A stretch of DNA of 64,000 nucleotides from CAKRJP01 sp963634745 (GTDB lineage Bacteria; Bacillota; Clostridia; Lachnospirales; Lachnospiraceae). Below the pieces are notes generated by a model. The model saw nothing but the letters and a program-made list of their open reading frames with translations, did no database searches and was not told the origin of the DNA. The position numbers and the translations under genes were made by a program. The stretch spans positions 1 to 64,000 of the forward strand of contig CAVHCX010000003.1 in the NCBI GenBank assembly GCA_963634745.1. The letters run 5' to 3'. Below, in pieces: positions 48,563 through 56,883 of the stretch (positions are counted from its first letter, which is position 1; each line of letters begins with the position of its first letter).

Positions 48563-49387
48563 CTAAAAAATCCAAATATGTAAGGGGAAGGCCCTTCCGA
48601 TGACCACAAGGACGATCACATAAATAATCATAATGGCATAGGCCCTATAGTCTTTCGCCTTATATTTTAAGGGCTTCATCTTGGTTCGCCCCTCGCCCCC
48701 ACGGTAGCATCTGGCTTCCATGGCCATGGCCAGATCGTTGGCTCTTCGGAAGGCGGATACAAACAAGGGCACCAAAATAGGAATCATAGCCTTAGCCTTT
48801 TGAATCATATTTCCGCTTTCTAGGTCTGCGCCTCTGGCAATCTGCGCCTTCATGATCTTGTCCGTTTCCTCCAAAAGAATGGGAATAAAACGAAGGGCAA
48901 TGGACATCATCATAGCGATCTCATGCACCGGCACGTGGATCTTGTTTAAAGGTCCAAGGACGGCCTCAATACCGTCTGTCAGCTCATTTGGCGTGGTGGT
49001 AAATGTCATAAGGGAGGATCCGATAATCAGATAGATTAAGCGGATTGCCATATAAACCGCGGTAGTAAGTCCCACATCTGTCACGGTAAAAATCCAGGCA
49101 TGGAAAAGGGTATCTCCCTCCCTATTTAAAAACAAGTTGAACAAAACCGTGATCATAAGCAGCATCACAACGGGTTTTAAGCCCTTTACGATATAGGAAA
49201 AGGGAACCCTTGAGAGATTGATAATGGCAAATAAGAATACGGTGGCAATTAAATATCCTGAAATACTTTTAAATAAAAACAGGGAAATTAAATAAAGCAG
49301 GGTGCACACAAGTTTGACCCTGGGATCCAGCCGATGCACCGGGCTGTTGGCCGGGTAATATTGTCCGATGGTTATGTCTCGTATCAT
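48563..49387 (-). CDS. ecfT: ECF transporter transmembrane component EcfT
   Basis: Shared membrane scaffold of ECF vitamin transporters, linking the ATPases to S components. It has about six hydrophobic segments and the two Ala-Arg-Gly coupling motifs (AQIARGADLES and MEARCYRGGEGRT), which contact EcfA1 and EcfA2. At 274 aa it is normal. It overlaps ecfA2 by 4 bp and precedes truA. Confidence 0.94.
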   Translation of the reverse strand: MIRDITIGQYYPANSPVHRLDPRVKLVCTLLYLISLFLFKSISGYLIATVFLFAIINLSRVPFSYIVKGLKPVVMLLMITVLFNLFLNREGDTLFHAWIFTVTDVGLTTAVYMAIRLIYLIIGSSLMTFTTTPNELTDGIEAVLGPLNKIHVPVHEIAMMMSIALRFIPILLEETDKIMKAQIARGADLESGNMIQKAKAMIPILVPLFVSAFRRANDLAMAMEARCYRGGEGRTKMKPLKYKAKDYRAYAIMIIYVIVLVVIGRAFPLHIWIF

Positions 49388-50238
49388 TTTCTCTTCTCCA
49401 GTGCATTCATAATACTATCTGCAGCTTCCTCTATGGACGTGGCCTGAAAGTTCACATCCATTCCCCTTTGCTTTAAATCGTGCATAATATAAGTCACCTG
49501 GGGAGCCGCAAGTCCCACTTCCTCCAGTTCTTTATAATGGGCAAATACTTTCTTCGGGATGTCATTGTACATGACCTGTCCGTGATTCATGACGATGATA
49601 CGGTCTGCATATTTTGCAATATCCTCCATGCTGTGGGAGACCAAAATGACGGTCAGATCACTTTCCTTATGTAAATATGCAATCTGGTCGAGGATCTCAT
49701 CCCGCCCCTTAGGATCTAGACCTGCGGTAGGCTCATCTAAAACCAGGACCTTAGGTTTCATCGCCAATACGCCTGCAATGGCCACGCGGCGTTTCTGACC
49801 TCCGGAAAGCTCAAAGGGGGAAGACTTATAATATTCTTCAGGAAGACCTACAAGACGCAGAGCTTCTATGGCTCTTTCCTTACATTCTTCCGGCGACAGG
49901 CCTTGATTTTTAGGGCCGAAACAAACATCAGTAAGAACATCGATCTCAAAGAGCTGGTGCTCCGGATATTGAAATACCAGTCCCACCTGGTTTCTTAAAG
50001 CCTTGAGATCATATCCGTCCGAATAAATATTTTCTCCGTTATAATAAAGGGCACCGCTTGTGGCCTTGACCAAACCGTTAAGGTGCTGGATCAAGGTAGA
50101 TTTTCCTGAGCCTGTATGGCCGATCACTCCTACAAATTCTCCGTGGGGGATCTCCAGGCAAATATCTTTCAGGGCATGCTTTTCATAGGCAGTTCCCTGA
50201 CTGTATATGTAATTTAAATGTTCTAGCTTAATCGACAT
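49384..50238 (-). CDS. ecfA2: ECF transporter ATPase EcfA2
   Basis: Second ATPase of the energizing module. Walker A GHTGSGKST, signature LSGGQKRR, Walker B VLVLDEPTAGLDP and switch VSHSM are all intact. The C-terminal extension typical of EcfA proteins is present (284 aa). It overlaps the end of ecfA1 by 16 bp and ecfT by 4 bp, so all three are coupled. Confidence 0.94.
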   Translation of the reverse strand: MSIKLEHLNYIYSQGTAYEKHALKDICLEIPHGEFVGVIGHTGSGKSTLIQHLNGLVKATSGALYYNGENIYSDGYDLKALRNQVGLVFQYPEHQLFEIDVLTDVCFGPKNQGLSPEECKERAIEALRLVGLPEEYYKSSPFELSGGQKRRVAIAGVLAMKPKVLVLDEPTAGLDPKGRDEILDQIAYLHKESDLTVILVSHSMEDIAKYADRIIVMNHGQVMYNDIPKKVFAHYKELEEVGLAAPQVTYIMHDLKQRGMDVNFQATSIEEAADSIMNALEKRK

Positions 50239-51074
50239 ATTGCCTCCACCAACTCTTCCTTTGTAAGAATTCCCTTCGGAATATCCAGTCCTCGTTTGAT
50301 TAATTCATCCGCCAATAAGGTAGCCTGAGGCACATCCAAGCGATATTTCTTTAGGGTGTCTACCTGAGAAAAAATCTCTCTCGGAGTCCCCTGCATCACC
50401 ACATGACCGTGATCCATCACATAGACTAAATCTGCGTCTACCACTTCTTCCATATAATGAGTAATAAGGATCACCGTTACCTTCTTCTTTTTCCTAAGTT
50501 CCTGTACGGTTCTTAAAACTTCCTTTCGTCCCATGGGATCTAGCATGGCCGTAGGCTCATCAAGGACGATGCATTTAGGCTCCATGGCTACCACTCCTGC
50601 AATGGCCACTCTTTGCTTCTGCCCTCCGGAAAGTTTGTTGGGAGAATGGTGGCGATACTCGATCATCCCCACCGCCTTTAGGCTCTCCTCCACCCTGGTC
50701 CAAATATCCTCTGTGGGGACTCCAAGATTTTCCGGTCCGAATCCCACGTCCTCTTCTACTACAGTTCCGATGATCTGATTGTCAGGATTTTGAAATACCA
50801 TACCGGCGGTCTGTCTGACATTCCAAAGCTCCTCCGGCTTTTTGGTATCGCGGCCCTCTACCCACATGGTGCCTTCTGTCGGAACTAAAATGGCATTCAT
50901 ATGCTTGGCAAGGGTAGACTTTCCGGAACCGTTGTGGCCTAAAATGGCAACAAATTGCCCTTCCACCACATCAATATCCACCTGGTCGATAGCCCTGGAG
51001 GCGCCGATCACATGGCCTTCCTCGTCTCTTTTCAAATATTCATATATCAGTTTGTCTGTCTGAACCATACCCAT
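50223..51074 (-). CDS. ecfA1: ECF transporter ATPase EcfA1
   Basis: First ATPase of the ECF energizing module. Walker A GHNGSGKST, signature LSGGQKQR, Walker B CIVLDEPTAMLDP and switch ITHYM are intact. The ATG follows an AGAAGGAG site. It is the promoter-proximal gene of ecfA1-ecfA2-ecfT-truA. A hairpin in its leader (51105-51139) has no U-tract and could be regulatory or the tail of the cyclophilin transcript. Confidence 0.94.
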   Translation of the reverse strand: MGMVQTDKLIYEYLKRDEEGHVIGASRAIDQVDIDVVEGQFVAILGHNGSGKSTLAKHMNAILVPTEGTMWVEGRDTKKPEELWNVRQTAGMVFQNPDNQIIGTVVEEDVGFGPENLGVPTEDIWTRVEESLKAVGMIEYRHHSPNKLSGGQKQRVAIAGVVAMEPKCIVLDEPTAMLDPMGRKEVLRTVQELRKKKKVTVILITHYMEEVVDADLVYVMDHGHVVMQGTPREIFSQVDTLKKYRLDVPQATLLADELIKRGLDIPKGILTKEELVEAICRLS

Positions 51075-51104
51075 GTTCTTTGGACTCCTTCTCTATTAAC
51101 GCAC

Positions 51105-51139
51105 AATATGCGCTGCTCCTAAATGGGGCAGCACATATT
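51105..51139 (-). promoter_or_regulatory. Hairpin between the cyclophilin gene and ecfA1
   Basis: The arms AATATGTGCTGCCCC and GGAGCAGCGCATATT pair with a few mismatches. No U-tract follows on the minus strand. It could be a weak terminator of the cyclophilin transcript or a leader structure of ecfA1. Confidence 0.35.
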
Positions 51140-51182
51140 ACAATTGTCATATAACCCGGATAAGCCTTAGCAAGCCTGGTTT

Positions 51183-51701
51183 TTACATCTTCTTCGGTGC
51201 CGGATAATCCACACCCTGGGTGTCTACGGTAACCTTAGCCATCTTCTGTGGCTCCATGGGTCTGTCACTGTAATCGGTCATAGTAGTTGCAATCTTATTG
51301 ACTACATCCATACCCTCGATAACCTTACCAAAGGCTGCATATTCGCCGTCAAGATGAGGCGCATCCTTATGCATAATGAAGAACTGAGATCCGGCAGAAT
51401 TTGGATTCATAGCTCTTGCCATAGATAAGACACCTGCCGTATGGGCTAAATCATTGGCAATACCATTGTGGGAAAATTCTCCCTGGATACTATATCCCGG
51501 GCCTCCCATTCCGTTGCCGTTTGGGCATCCTCCCTGGATCATGAAACCATTAATAACACGGTGGAAAATAAGTCCGTCGTAGAACTTGTCATTGATCAGG
51601 GAAATAAAGTTATTAACTGTGTTGGGAGCAATCTCCGGATATAATTCCGCTTTGATTAGATCACCGTTTTCCATTTCAAAGGTTACGATTGGATTTGCCA
51701 T
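51183..51701 (-). CDS. Peptidyl-prolyl cis-trans isomerase, cyclophilin type
   Basis: Folding catalyst of the cytoplasm. The cyclophilin core is clear: FHRVINGFMIQGGCPNGNGMGGPG (residues about 46-69, given in part as FHRVINGFMIQGG) and HTAGVLSMARAMNPNSAGSQFF in shortened form (AGVLSMARA, GSQFFI). The active-site Arg, Phe and Gln residues are present. At 172 aa without a signal peptide it is a cytosolic form. It stands alone between proC and the ecf operon. Confidence 0.93.
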   Translation of the reverse strand: MANPIVTFEMENGDLIKAELYPEIAPNTVNNFISLINDKFYDGLIFHRVINGFMIQGGCPNGNGMGGPGYSIQGEFSHNGIANDLAHTAGVLSMARAMNPNSAGSQFFIMHKDAPHLDGEYAAFGKVIEGMDVVNKIATTMTDYSDRPMEPQKMAKVTVDTQGVDYPAPKKM

Positions 51702-51837
51702 TTTATATTACCTCTTTTCTCTAAATTTTTAGTTAGGGCCAAGTCTTTGTTTGCTTGTGTCGCAATCTCCTTCATTTTAGCGGAAAAGCCTGTTTCCGTA
51801 AAGAGCCTGTTCGATTGTTTTTTTTATAACCAAATAA

Positions 51838-51875
51838 AAGAATCCTCCGGCAGGCCGCTCTGCCGGAGGATTCTT
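51838..51875 (-). terminator. Terminator after proC
   Basis: A perfect 16-bp GC-rich stem (AAGAATCCTCCGGCAG and complement) around a 6-base loop, followed by TTTTATTTGG on the minus strand, 56 bp beyond the proC stop. Confidence 0.8.
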
Positions 51876-51930
51876 CTATATGTTTTTACATAATGTCTTG
51901 ATCAGACTTTTTTACCCTAGCATCTTTATC

Positions 51931-52725
51931 TTACATGGACTTAGAAACTGCTGTACATTTCTCCATTGCTTCGATAATGGAACTTCTGAAGCCATGTGCT
52001 TCCAACTCACGTACTGCCTCAATGGTTGTTCCTGCCGGTGAGCAAACCATATCTTTAAGCTCTCCCGGATGCTTTCCTGTCTCTAATACCATCTTGGCAC
52101 TTCCCATAACTGCCTGGGCTGCAAATTTGTAAGCCTGGGCTCTTGGCATACCACCTTCTACTGCGGCATCTGCCATAGCCTCGATGAACATAAATACGTA
52201 AGCCGGTGAGCTGGAGCTTACAGATACAACTACGTCCATAAGGCCTTCCCCAACAACCTCAACTTCTCCGAAGCTTCCGAGAATTCTCTTTACATATTCT
52301 GTCTCTTCTTTTGTCATGTTCTTATTTGGGCAAGCAGCTGTCATTCCTGCACCAACCATAGCCGGTGTATTTGGCATGGTACGTACGATCTTAACATCCT
52401 CCCCAAACTGCTCTGCCAGCCATGCCAGGGTCTTTCCCGGAGCGATGGTGATGATGATCTGGTCCGGTCTTACCTTATCCTTGATACCTGCGATTACGTC
52501 TGCATAAAACTGTGGCTTTACAGAAAGGATTACTACTTCTGCCTTCTCAACTACTTCGTTGTTGTCGGCTGTCACATGAATTCCGAACTGTTCTTTAACT
52601 TTCTCTCTTCCTGCTTCATATACATCTGCACCAATGATCTCATCTGCACTGACGATGCCTTTCTTAATGATACCACCCATCATAGCTGATGCCATATTTC
52701 CTGTTCCGATAAACCCTAATTTCAT
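51931..52725 (-). CDS. proC: Pyrroline-5-carboxylate reductase
   Basis: Last step of proline synthesis: reduces pyrroline-5-carboxylate with NAD(P)H. The Rossmann motif GFIGTGNMASAM starts at residue 4. The C-terminal helix bundle contains PGELKDMVCSPAGTTIEAV in part (KDMVCSPAGTT), the family signature. The ATG at 52725 is preceded by GGGAGG; an ATG eight codons upstream has none. Length is 264 aa. It is divergent from a GntR-type regulator, and three TTGTATACAA sites lie just upstream, so it is likely under that regulator. It links to proline use by the prd operon. Confidence 0.93.
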   Translation of the reverse strand: MKLGFIGTGNMASAMMGGIIKKGIVSADEIIGADVYEAGREKVKEQFGIHVTADNNEVVEKAEVVILSVKPQFYADVIAGIKDKVRPDQIIITIAPGKTLAWLAEQFGEDVKIVRTMPNTPAMVGAGMTAACPNKNMTKEETEYVKRILGSFGEVEVVGEGLMDVVVSVSSSSPAYVFMFIEAMADAAVEGGMPRAQAYKFAAQAVMGSAKMVLETGKHPGELKDMVCSPAGTTIEAVRELEAHGFRSSIIEAMEKCTAVSKSM

Positions 52726-52800
52726 GAAAATACCTCCCTTTTTGACCAATAAAATTATATGTTTTCTTAAATCTGTTTCATTTTATCAGGCTCTGGATGA

Positions 52801-52849
52801 TTGTATACAAGTATCCAGATTTGTATACAATTAAAAAATTTGTATACAA
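52801..52849. promoter_or_regulatory. Three TTGTATACAA operator boxes upstream of proC
   Basis: Perfect 10-bp palindromes TTGTATACAA occur at 52801-52810, 52821-52830 and 52840-52849, spaced about two DNA turns apart. The sequence fits the TNGTNNNACNA pattern typical of FadR-type GntR regulators. They lie in the intergenic region shared by proC and the divergent gntR gene. Confidence 0.8.
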
Positions 52850-52914
52850 CTTCCTTGTGACTTCATGCTAACACCATCCTCCTTCGATGTCAATATTTTA
52901 ACGACGTTTTTCGG

Positions 52915-52952
52915 TTGTATTTGACATTTAGTTATAGTATAATTGTATACAT
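52915..52952 (+). promoter_or_regulatory. gntR promoter with overlapping operator
   Basis: TTGTAT (52915-52920) and TATAAT (52938-52943) are 17 bp apart. A fourth box, TTGTATACAT (one mismatch), lies at 52943-52952 over the transcription start, which suggests that the GntR regulator represses itself. Confidence 0.7.
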
Positions 52953-53002
52953 TCATGCGATGTCCGGATTTACCCTGACATCCCTTAGATGGGAGTTTCA
53001 TT

Positions 53003-53647
53003 ATGGCTGAAAAAACGACTTCTCTCGCCAACCAGGCTTATGAGAAAATTAAAGAAAATATATTACACCTTACCTATCCGCCGGGAATGACTTTAACGGA
53101 GGCCAAGCTGACAGAAGAGCTGGGCATGAGCCGCAGTCCTGTCCGCACAGCTATCCACCGATTGCAGGATGATGGTCTTATTGTTACGGATTATTATAAA
53201 TCTCTGACCGTTAAGGAGATTACAGACCGGGACATTTACGAACTTTATCAGTTGAGAGAGTTACTTGAGGGAGCTGCCTTTAAGCAGATTTTCACCTCCG
53301 GCCGCAACGAAGAGTACTCCTATCGCATCGAGGAGAAGGTGGTACGGATGTGCGCCTGTTCCGACAGTAACTATGACTGGGAACTTGCTGATACCGATAT
53401 GCATATGGAAATCATCAGCATTTTGGATAATGAACGCATCAATAAGATTTACGAGAACAACTTATCGGAATTGATCCGCATCGGCCAGTACTCTGTCCGA
53501 AACGGAATGGAGATTAAAAGAACCAATGATAATGCCAAGAAGATGGTCAAGCTTATGAGAGAGGGGGCCTATGAGAAGGCTTATGAGATCCTTAAGAAGG
53601 ATCATTTTGGTACCGGAAAAGACAGCGCTTTAAAAAGCAGGGTTTAA
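53003..53647 (+). CDS. GntR-family regulator, FadR (FCD) subgroup
   Basis: An N-terminal winged helix (LTEAKLTEELGMSRSPVRTAIHRL, residues about 30-53, given in part) is followed by an all-helical FCD ligand domain with metal-type His residues (DTDMHMEII, and the C-terminal KKDHFG). At 214 aa it is complete. It is divergent from proC across a 277-bp region with four TTGTATACAA-like boxes, so autoregulation and control of proC are likely. The ligand is unknown; family members often bind small carboxylates or amino acids. Confidence 0.85.
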   Translation: MAEKTTSLANQAYEKIKENILHLTYPPGMTLTEAKLTEELGMSRSPVRTAIHRLQDDGLIVTDYYKSLTVKEITDRDIYELYQLRELLEGAAFKQIFTSGRNEEYSYRIEEKVVRMCACSDSNYDWELADTDMHMEIISILDNERINKIYENNLSELIRIGQYSVRNGMEIKRTNDNAKKMVKLMREGAYEKAYEILKKDHFGTGKDSALKSRV

Positions 53648-53652
53648 ATAAG

Positions 53653-53703
53653 AAAAAAGCAGAGGCTTTCTTGAATTAACAAGAAAATAGCCCCTGCTTT
53701 TTT
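53653..53703. terminator. Bidirectional terminator between gntR and the toxin remnant
   Basis: AAAAAAGCAGAGGCT and AGCCCCTGCTTTTTT form a long stem with one mismatch. A-runs and T-runs at both ends allow function in both directions, serving convergent gntR and the PIN gene. Confidence 0.75.
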
Positions 53704-53734
53704 CATTATTAAGCTCTTCATAACATGAATATCT

Positions 53735-54158
53735 TTATCTGTATATTTTTATAAAATCATCTGGTGTGATTGCCGGGACCTCGGAATTTTCAAAATCTCG
53801 CACATTGCAGGTAATAATGTAATCCGCTCCGACATCCTTTGCACATTTATCCTGCAAGCAATCCTCGAAATCTGCAAAGGAATCTTTTTTCAATTGCATC
53901 AAGTATCTCTGTCTGTGATGCAGTTGCGACAGTGAATATCTCACATATATCTTTCAGATTCTGTCTGCGTACGCTGTCACTACGCTTTCTCAGAACATAC
54001 CAGAGAGTAGAAAGCGTATGAAATGCAATGTAGCCAGTACATTCACCAATTGCACACTTTCTTACAATCTCTACAGACTGCTCAAGATACGGATCCTCAC
54101 GGTTCGTGATATAATTCAAAAGTATGTTCGTATCAATCAACAATACCGAATTTCTCAT
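53735..54158 (-). pseudogene. PIN-domain toxin (VapC-like) broken by a frameshift
   Basis: PIN toxins are Mg2+-dependent RNases. The first frame (54158 down to 53847) starts MRNSVLLIDTNILLNYI, with the first acidic PIN residue, and ends after about 95 sensible residues. The second frame (down to 53735) carries the rest: SFADFEDCLQDKCAKDVGADYIITCNVRDF, residues given as a span with the acidic pair in ADFEDC and the NVRDF motif. The frames meet in an A6 run on the minus strand (T6 at 53885-53890); removing one base restores a complete PIN protein of about 140 aa. The break may be real decay, a sequencing error or slippage. It overlaps the antitoxin gene by 26 bp. Confidence 0.75.
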
Positions 54159-54438
54159 TCATCGCTTCCTCCCTCTCAGCATCATAATCAATAGTCTCTG
54201 TTGCAGCCTTTCTAGATGCCTCAAGCCTTGCAAATGCTTCTAACTTGCTATTGTTATTTGCATGCGTATCTGAAAGCGGTGCCTTGATAATGAACGGAAT
54301 ACTTCTCTCTCTCAATGCAGTTCTAGTAAAGGTTTCATAAAAAGTCTGCTTTGTCTGACCCATTGAATCAAGCATAGCACTCAATTCCTCGTAAATTGAA
54401 TCCTCTAGTCTGATACTGATCGTTTTCATTTCGAGCAT
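54133..54438 (-). CDS. RelB/DinJ-like antitoxin
   Basis: Ribbon-helix-helix antitoxin that neutralises and co-regulates the adjacent toxin. The N-terminus has KTISIRLEDSIYEELSAMLDSMG in part (ISIRLEDSIYEEL), typical of RelB/DinJ, followed by the TKQTFYETFTRTALRE segment. At 101 aa it is complete, and its end overlaps the toxin start by 26 bp. Pairing with a PIN toxin rather than a RelE/YafQ toxin is less usual for this family but is known from other bacteria as far as I recall. Confidence 0.8.
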   Translation of the reverse strand: MLEMKTISIRLEDSIYEELSAMLDSMGQTKQTFYETFTRTALRERSIPFIIKAPLSDTHANNNSKLEAFARLEASRKAATETIDYDAEREEAMNEKFGIVD

Positions 54439-54537
54439 CTCCTTTCTTTGTTTGAAACAATTTTACTCCTATTTGACTCAAATAGCAAGCAATAGCTTTC
54501 ATCTCACCTAAAACAAACCAAAATATTTCATTTGTAA

Positions 54538-55455
54538 TTATTTTTCACAGGCTTTTGTTGCCCCTAAGGCTGCAAGGGCCCCATCTGCCGCCGCTGTCAC
54601 CAACTGTCTGACGGTTTTTGTCCGACAATCTCCTGCTGCAAAGATTCCTTCCCTCGAGGTCTTGCAATCTTCTCCTGCTATTATATATCCGGCTTCATCA
54701 AGATCCACCAAGTGGGCATAGCCTTCATTTTTCGGGACCTGACCGATGGCAATAAAGACTCCCTCTACAGAAAGTTTCCCATCTTCGTCTGTAAGAAGAT
54801 TATGAAGCTTGACTTTTTCGACTGCAAAACTTCCCTCAATTTCAGTTACGATTGTATTTAAGATAAATTCCACATTGGATTTTTCTCTTAATCTTTCTAC
54901 CAGGTAGTCCTCCCCGCGGAAGGCATCCCTCCTGTGGATTAGATAGACCTTGCTGCAATGATTGGATAGGTAGGCTGCATCCTCAAGAGCCGTACTTCCT
55001 CCTCCCACCACTGCTACATTCATGCCCTTAAAAAAGGCTCCGTCGCAAACAGCACAGTAGGAAACTCCAAGACCTGCAAACTGATCTTCCCCGGGAACCC
55101 CTAATTTTCTGTGGGTCTGTCCTGTGGCAAGTATTAGGGTCTTACAAGGAAATTCTCCCTGCTCTGTCACGATCAGTTTTTCCTGATCTTTTTCTTGATC
55201 TCTAAGAACAATCTCTTTGACACTTGCCCGCTGAATCTTAGCGCCAAGCGCTTCCACCTGGCCCCTTAAATTCTCTGCCAGGTCATTTCCTGAAATCCTA
55301 GAAATTCCCGGATAGTTCTCTATATGGGAGGTTAGGAGCATCTGACCCCCAAAGCCGGTGCCTTCAAAAAGCACTACGGACTTTCCTGCCCGCAGGCCAT
55401 AAATGGCAGCAGTCATGCCGGCAATCCCGCCTCCTACAATTCCAATGTCATACAT
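54538..55455 (-). CDS. trxB: Thioredoxin reductase
   Basis: FAD-dependent enzyme that reduces thioredoxin with NADPH or a ferredoxin/flavin donor. FAD binding is shown by GIVGGGIAGMTAA at the N-terminus, the redox disulfide by CAVCDGAFF, NAD(P) binding by VVGGGSTALEDA, and the C-terminal FAD site by GIFAAGDCR. I chose the ATG at 55455 (MYDIGIVGGG), preceded by GGAG; frames starting at 55470 and 55506 are longer but lack a good RBS. The partner thioredoxin is likely the trxA at 60229. A TetR-type gene lies directly upstream. Confidence 0.87.
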   Translation of the reverse strand: MYDIGIVGGGIAGMTAAIYGLRAGKSVVLFEGTGFGGQMLLTSHIENYPGISRISGNDLAENLRGQVEALGAKIQRASVKEIVLRDQEKDQEKLIVTEQGEFPCKTLILATGQTHRKLGVPGEDQFAGLGVSYCAVCDGAFFKGMNVAVVGGGSTALEDAAYLSNHCSKVYLIHRRDAFRGEDYLVERLREKSNVEFILNTIVTEIEGSFAVEKVKLHNLLTDEDGKLSVEGVFIAIGQVPKNEGYAHLVDLDEAGYIIAGEDCKTSREGIFAAGDCRTKTVRQLVTAAADGALAALGATKACEK

Positions 55456-55506
55456 GTCCTTCTTCTCCATCTTCCTGACTTCATAGTAATCCAGCCCATA
55501 TGACAT

Positions 55507-55550
55507 CCTAGAAGATATCCTATATAATATTCTATTGGATATCTTCTAGG
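55507..55550. promoter_or_regulatory. 14-bp inverted repeat spanning the TetR stop codon, upstream of trxB
   Basis: The arms CCTAGAAGATATCC (55507-55520) and GGATATCTTCTAGG (55537-55550) are perfectly complementary, with a 16-bp AT-rich spacer that contains TATAAT-like words. The right arm overlaps the stop codon of the TetR gene (55546-55548). It could be an operator around a trxB promoter or a hairpin in the bicistronic transcript. Confidence 0.6.
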
Positions 55551-56133
55551 CTCTATAATGCTCCATCATATAAGCCATATATTTGGTATTAGCTTCTACC
55601 AGGGAGTATTCCCCACGACTAAGGCACCAATCAGAAACCAGGGCCCGCTCACACATGGCATAATATTTTACAATCTCCATAACCGGAGCATCCTGCTTAA
55701 TCTGCCCCCTGAGCTGGCCCTCATCCACGATCTTAGTAATCAAACGAAAATAAACCCTGTTGTGATTTAAAAGACAGCTTTTTCCACTGGCTGCCAACTG
55801 GGTAGAATATAGAGAAGTCAGAAGCTCAATGTGAACATTCTCCTCCATCCACTTGTGGATTTCATGGTTCAAATACAAAAGCTTCTCATAGCTATTCATC
55901 TCAGGATCCATACCGGCCTCTAAAAGCTCATATTGATCATCCAACATAATAGACAGGGTATTTAAAAGCTCATCCTTTGTATTAAAGTAATAATAAAAGG
56001 ATCCCTTGGATGTATCGGATAATTCAATAATATCGTCCACAGTCGTTCCGCTAAATCCTTTTTCATAAAACAACTGCCAAGCCGCTTCTACTATTTTCTG
56101 CTTGGCATTCTTCTTTCCTTTTCCACGTCCCAT
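55546..56133 (-). CDS. TetR/AcrR-family regulator upstream of trxB
   Basis: The helix-turn-helix is clear in residues about 12-58 (GFSGTTVDDIIELSDTSKGSFYYYF, given in part as TTVDDIIELSDTSKG). The C-terminal ligand domain is 140 residues of helices with several Cys residues. At 195 aa it is complete. It ends 40-90 bp before trxB with a perfect inverted repeat between them, so it may regulate trxB and itself. The N-terminus is rich in Lys and Gly (MGRGKGKKNAK). Confidence 0.85.
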   Translation of the reverse strand: MGRGKGKKNAKQKIVEAAWQLFYEKGFSGTTVDDIIELSDTSKGSFYYYFNTKDELLNTLSIMLDDQYELLEAGMDPEMNSYEKLLYLNHEIHKWMEENVHIELLTSLYSTQLAASGKSCLLNHNRVYFRLITKIVDEGQLRGQIKQDAPVMEIVKYYAMCERALVSDWCLSRGEYSLVEANTKYMAYMMEHYRA

Positions 56134-56168
56134 CTAACTTCTCCAAACTCTATCCCGGCTCAAGATTT

Positions 56169-56708
56169 CTAGTCGCCAAAATATTTTTTAATCAATGTGC
56201 AATACTCCTTAAAGGCCGGAACCCCCTCAAACTCCTCCTTAAGAACATCCCTGACTCCCTTGTAGTACCAGCCGATAATATTCTTATCTTTCATACGAAA
56301 GCGGTTCCACAAGTCCTCTCCAACTACCGGATAATCCCTGTTAATATCCCGCATATTGGACAGCTTATCTGCCAGTGCAATGATTCTGACCTCCCGGGGA
56401 GCAGTCTTTAAATGTTCTATAGTTGCCGCCTTTCTCTCATGCCAGGTCTTGGTCTTGTCCTCGCTTTCCTGGCCTACAAGGTCTGCCACTCGCTTAGAAA
56501 AACGCTTGGTCAAAAGGTCCTTTGTAACACCCTTGCAATCTTCTATGGTATCGTGCAAAAGTGCCGCACTTATGACTTCCTTGTCCTTTGTGATACTTGA
56601 TACAATCTCTGCTACTTCAATTGGATGTACGATGTAGGGTCTGTGAGTTCCTTTACGTACCTGACCCTCATGTGCCTTTGTTGCAAATTCTCTTGCTTCA
56701 TCAATCAT
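56169..56708 (-). CDS. HD-domain protein, small alarmone hydrolase (SAH/Mesh1-like)
   Basis: Probably hydrolyses (p)ppGpp or a related nucleotide. The HD fold follows the Rel/SpoT hydrolase pattern: EFATKAHEGQVRKG, YIVHPIEVA (first His), LHDTIED at residues 51-57 (HD pair) and ALADKLSNMRDI (last Asp). No synthetase, TGS or ACT domain is present, and at 179 aa it is the single-domain form. It is one of three alarmone-type proteins in 6.3 kb. Confidence 0.85.
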   Translation of the reverse strand: MIDEAREFATKAHEGQVRKGTHRPYIVHPIEVAEIVSSITKDKEVISAALLHDTIEDCKGVTKDLLTKRFSKRVADLVGQESEDKTKTWHERKAATIEHLKTAPREVRIIALADKLSNMRDINRDYPVVGEDLWNRFRMKDKNIIGWYYKGVRDVLKEEFEGVPAFKEYCTLIKKYFGD

Positions 56709-56883
56709 CGGGGCTCTCCTTTTGAATTTTAATTATGCTTGTTTGCTTCCTAGTTTCTGATTGCACTTTCTGTTAATATCTTAGCATTCTAAACTTTAAA
56801 TATCAATGTTTTAAAGTTATAATAAAACGATGCCAGACATCATTGTCAATCATTTCCATCTACAAAAATGAAAGGATTTATCC

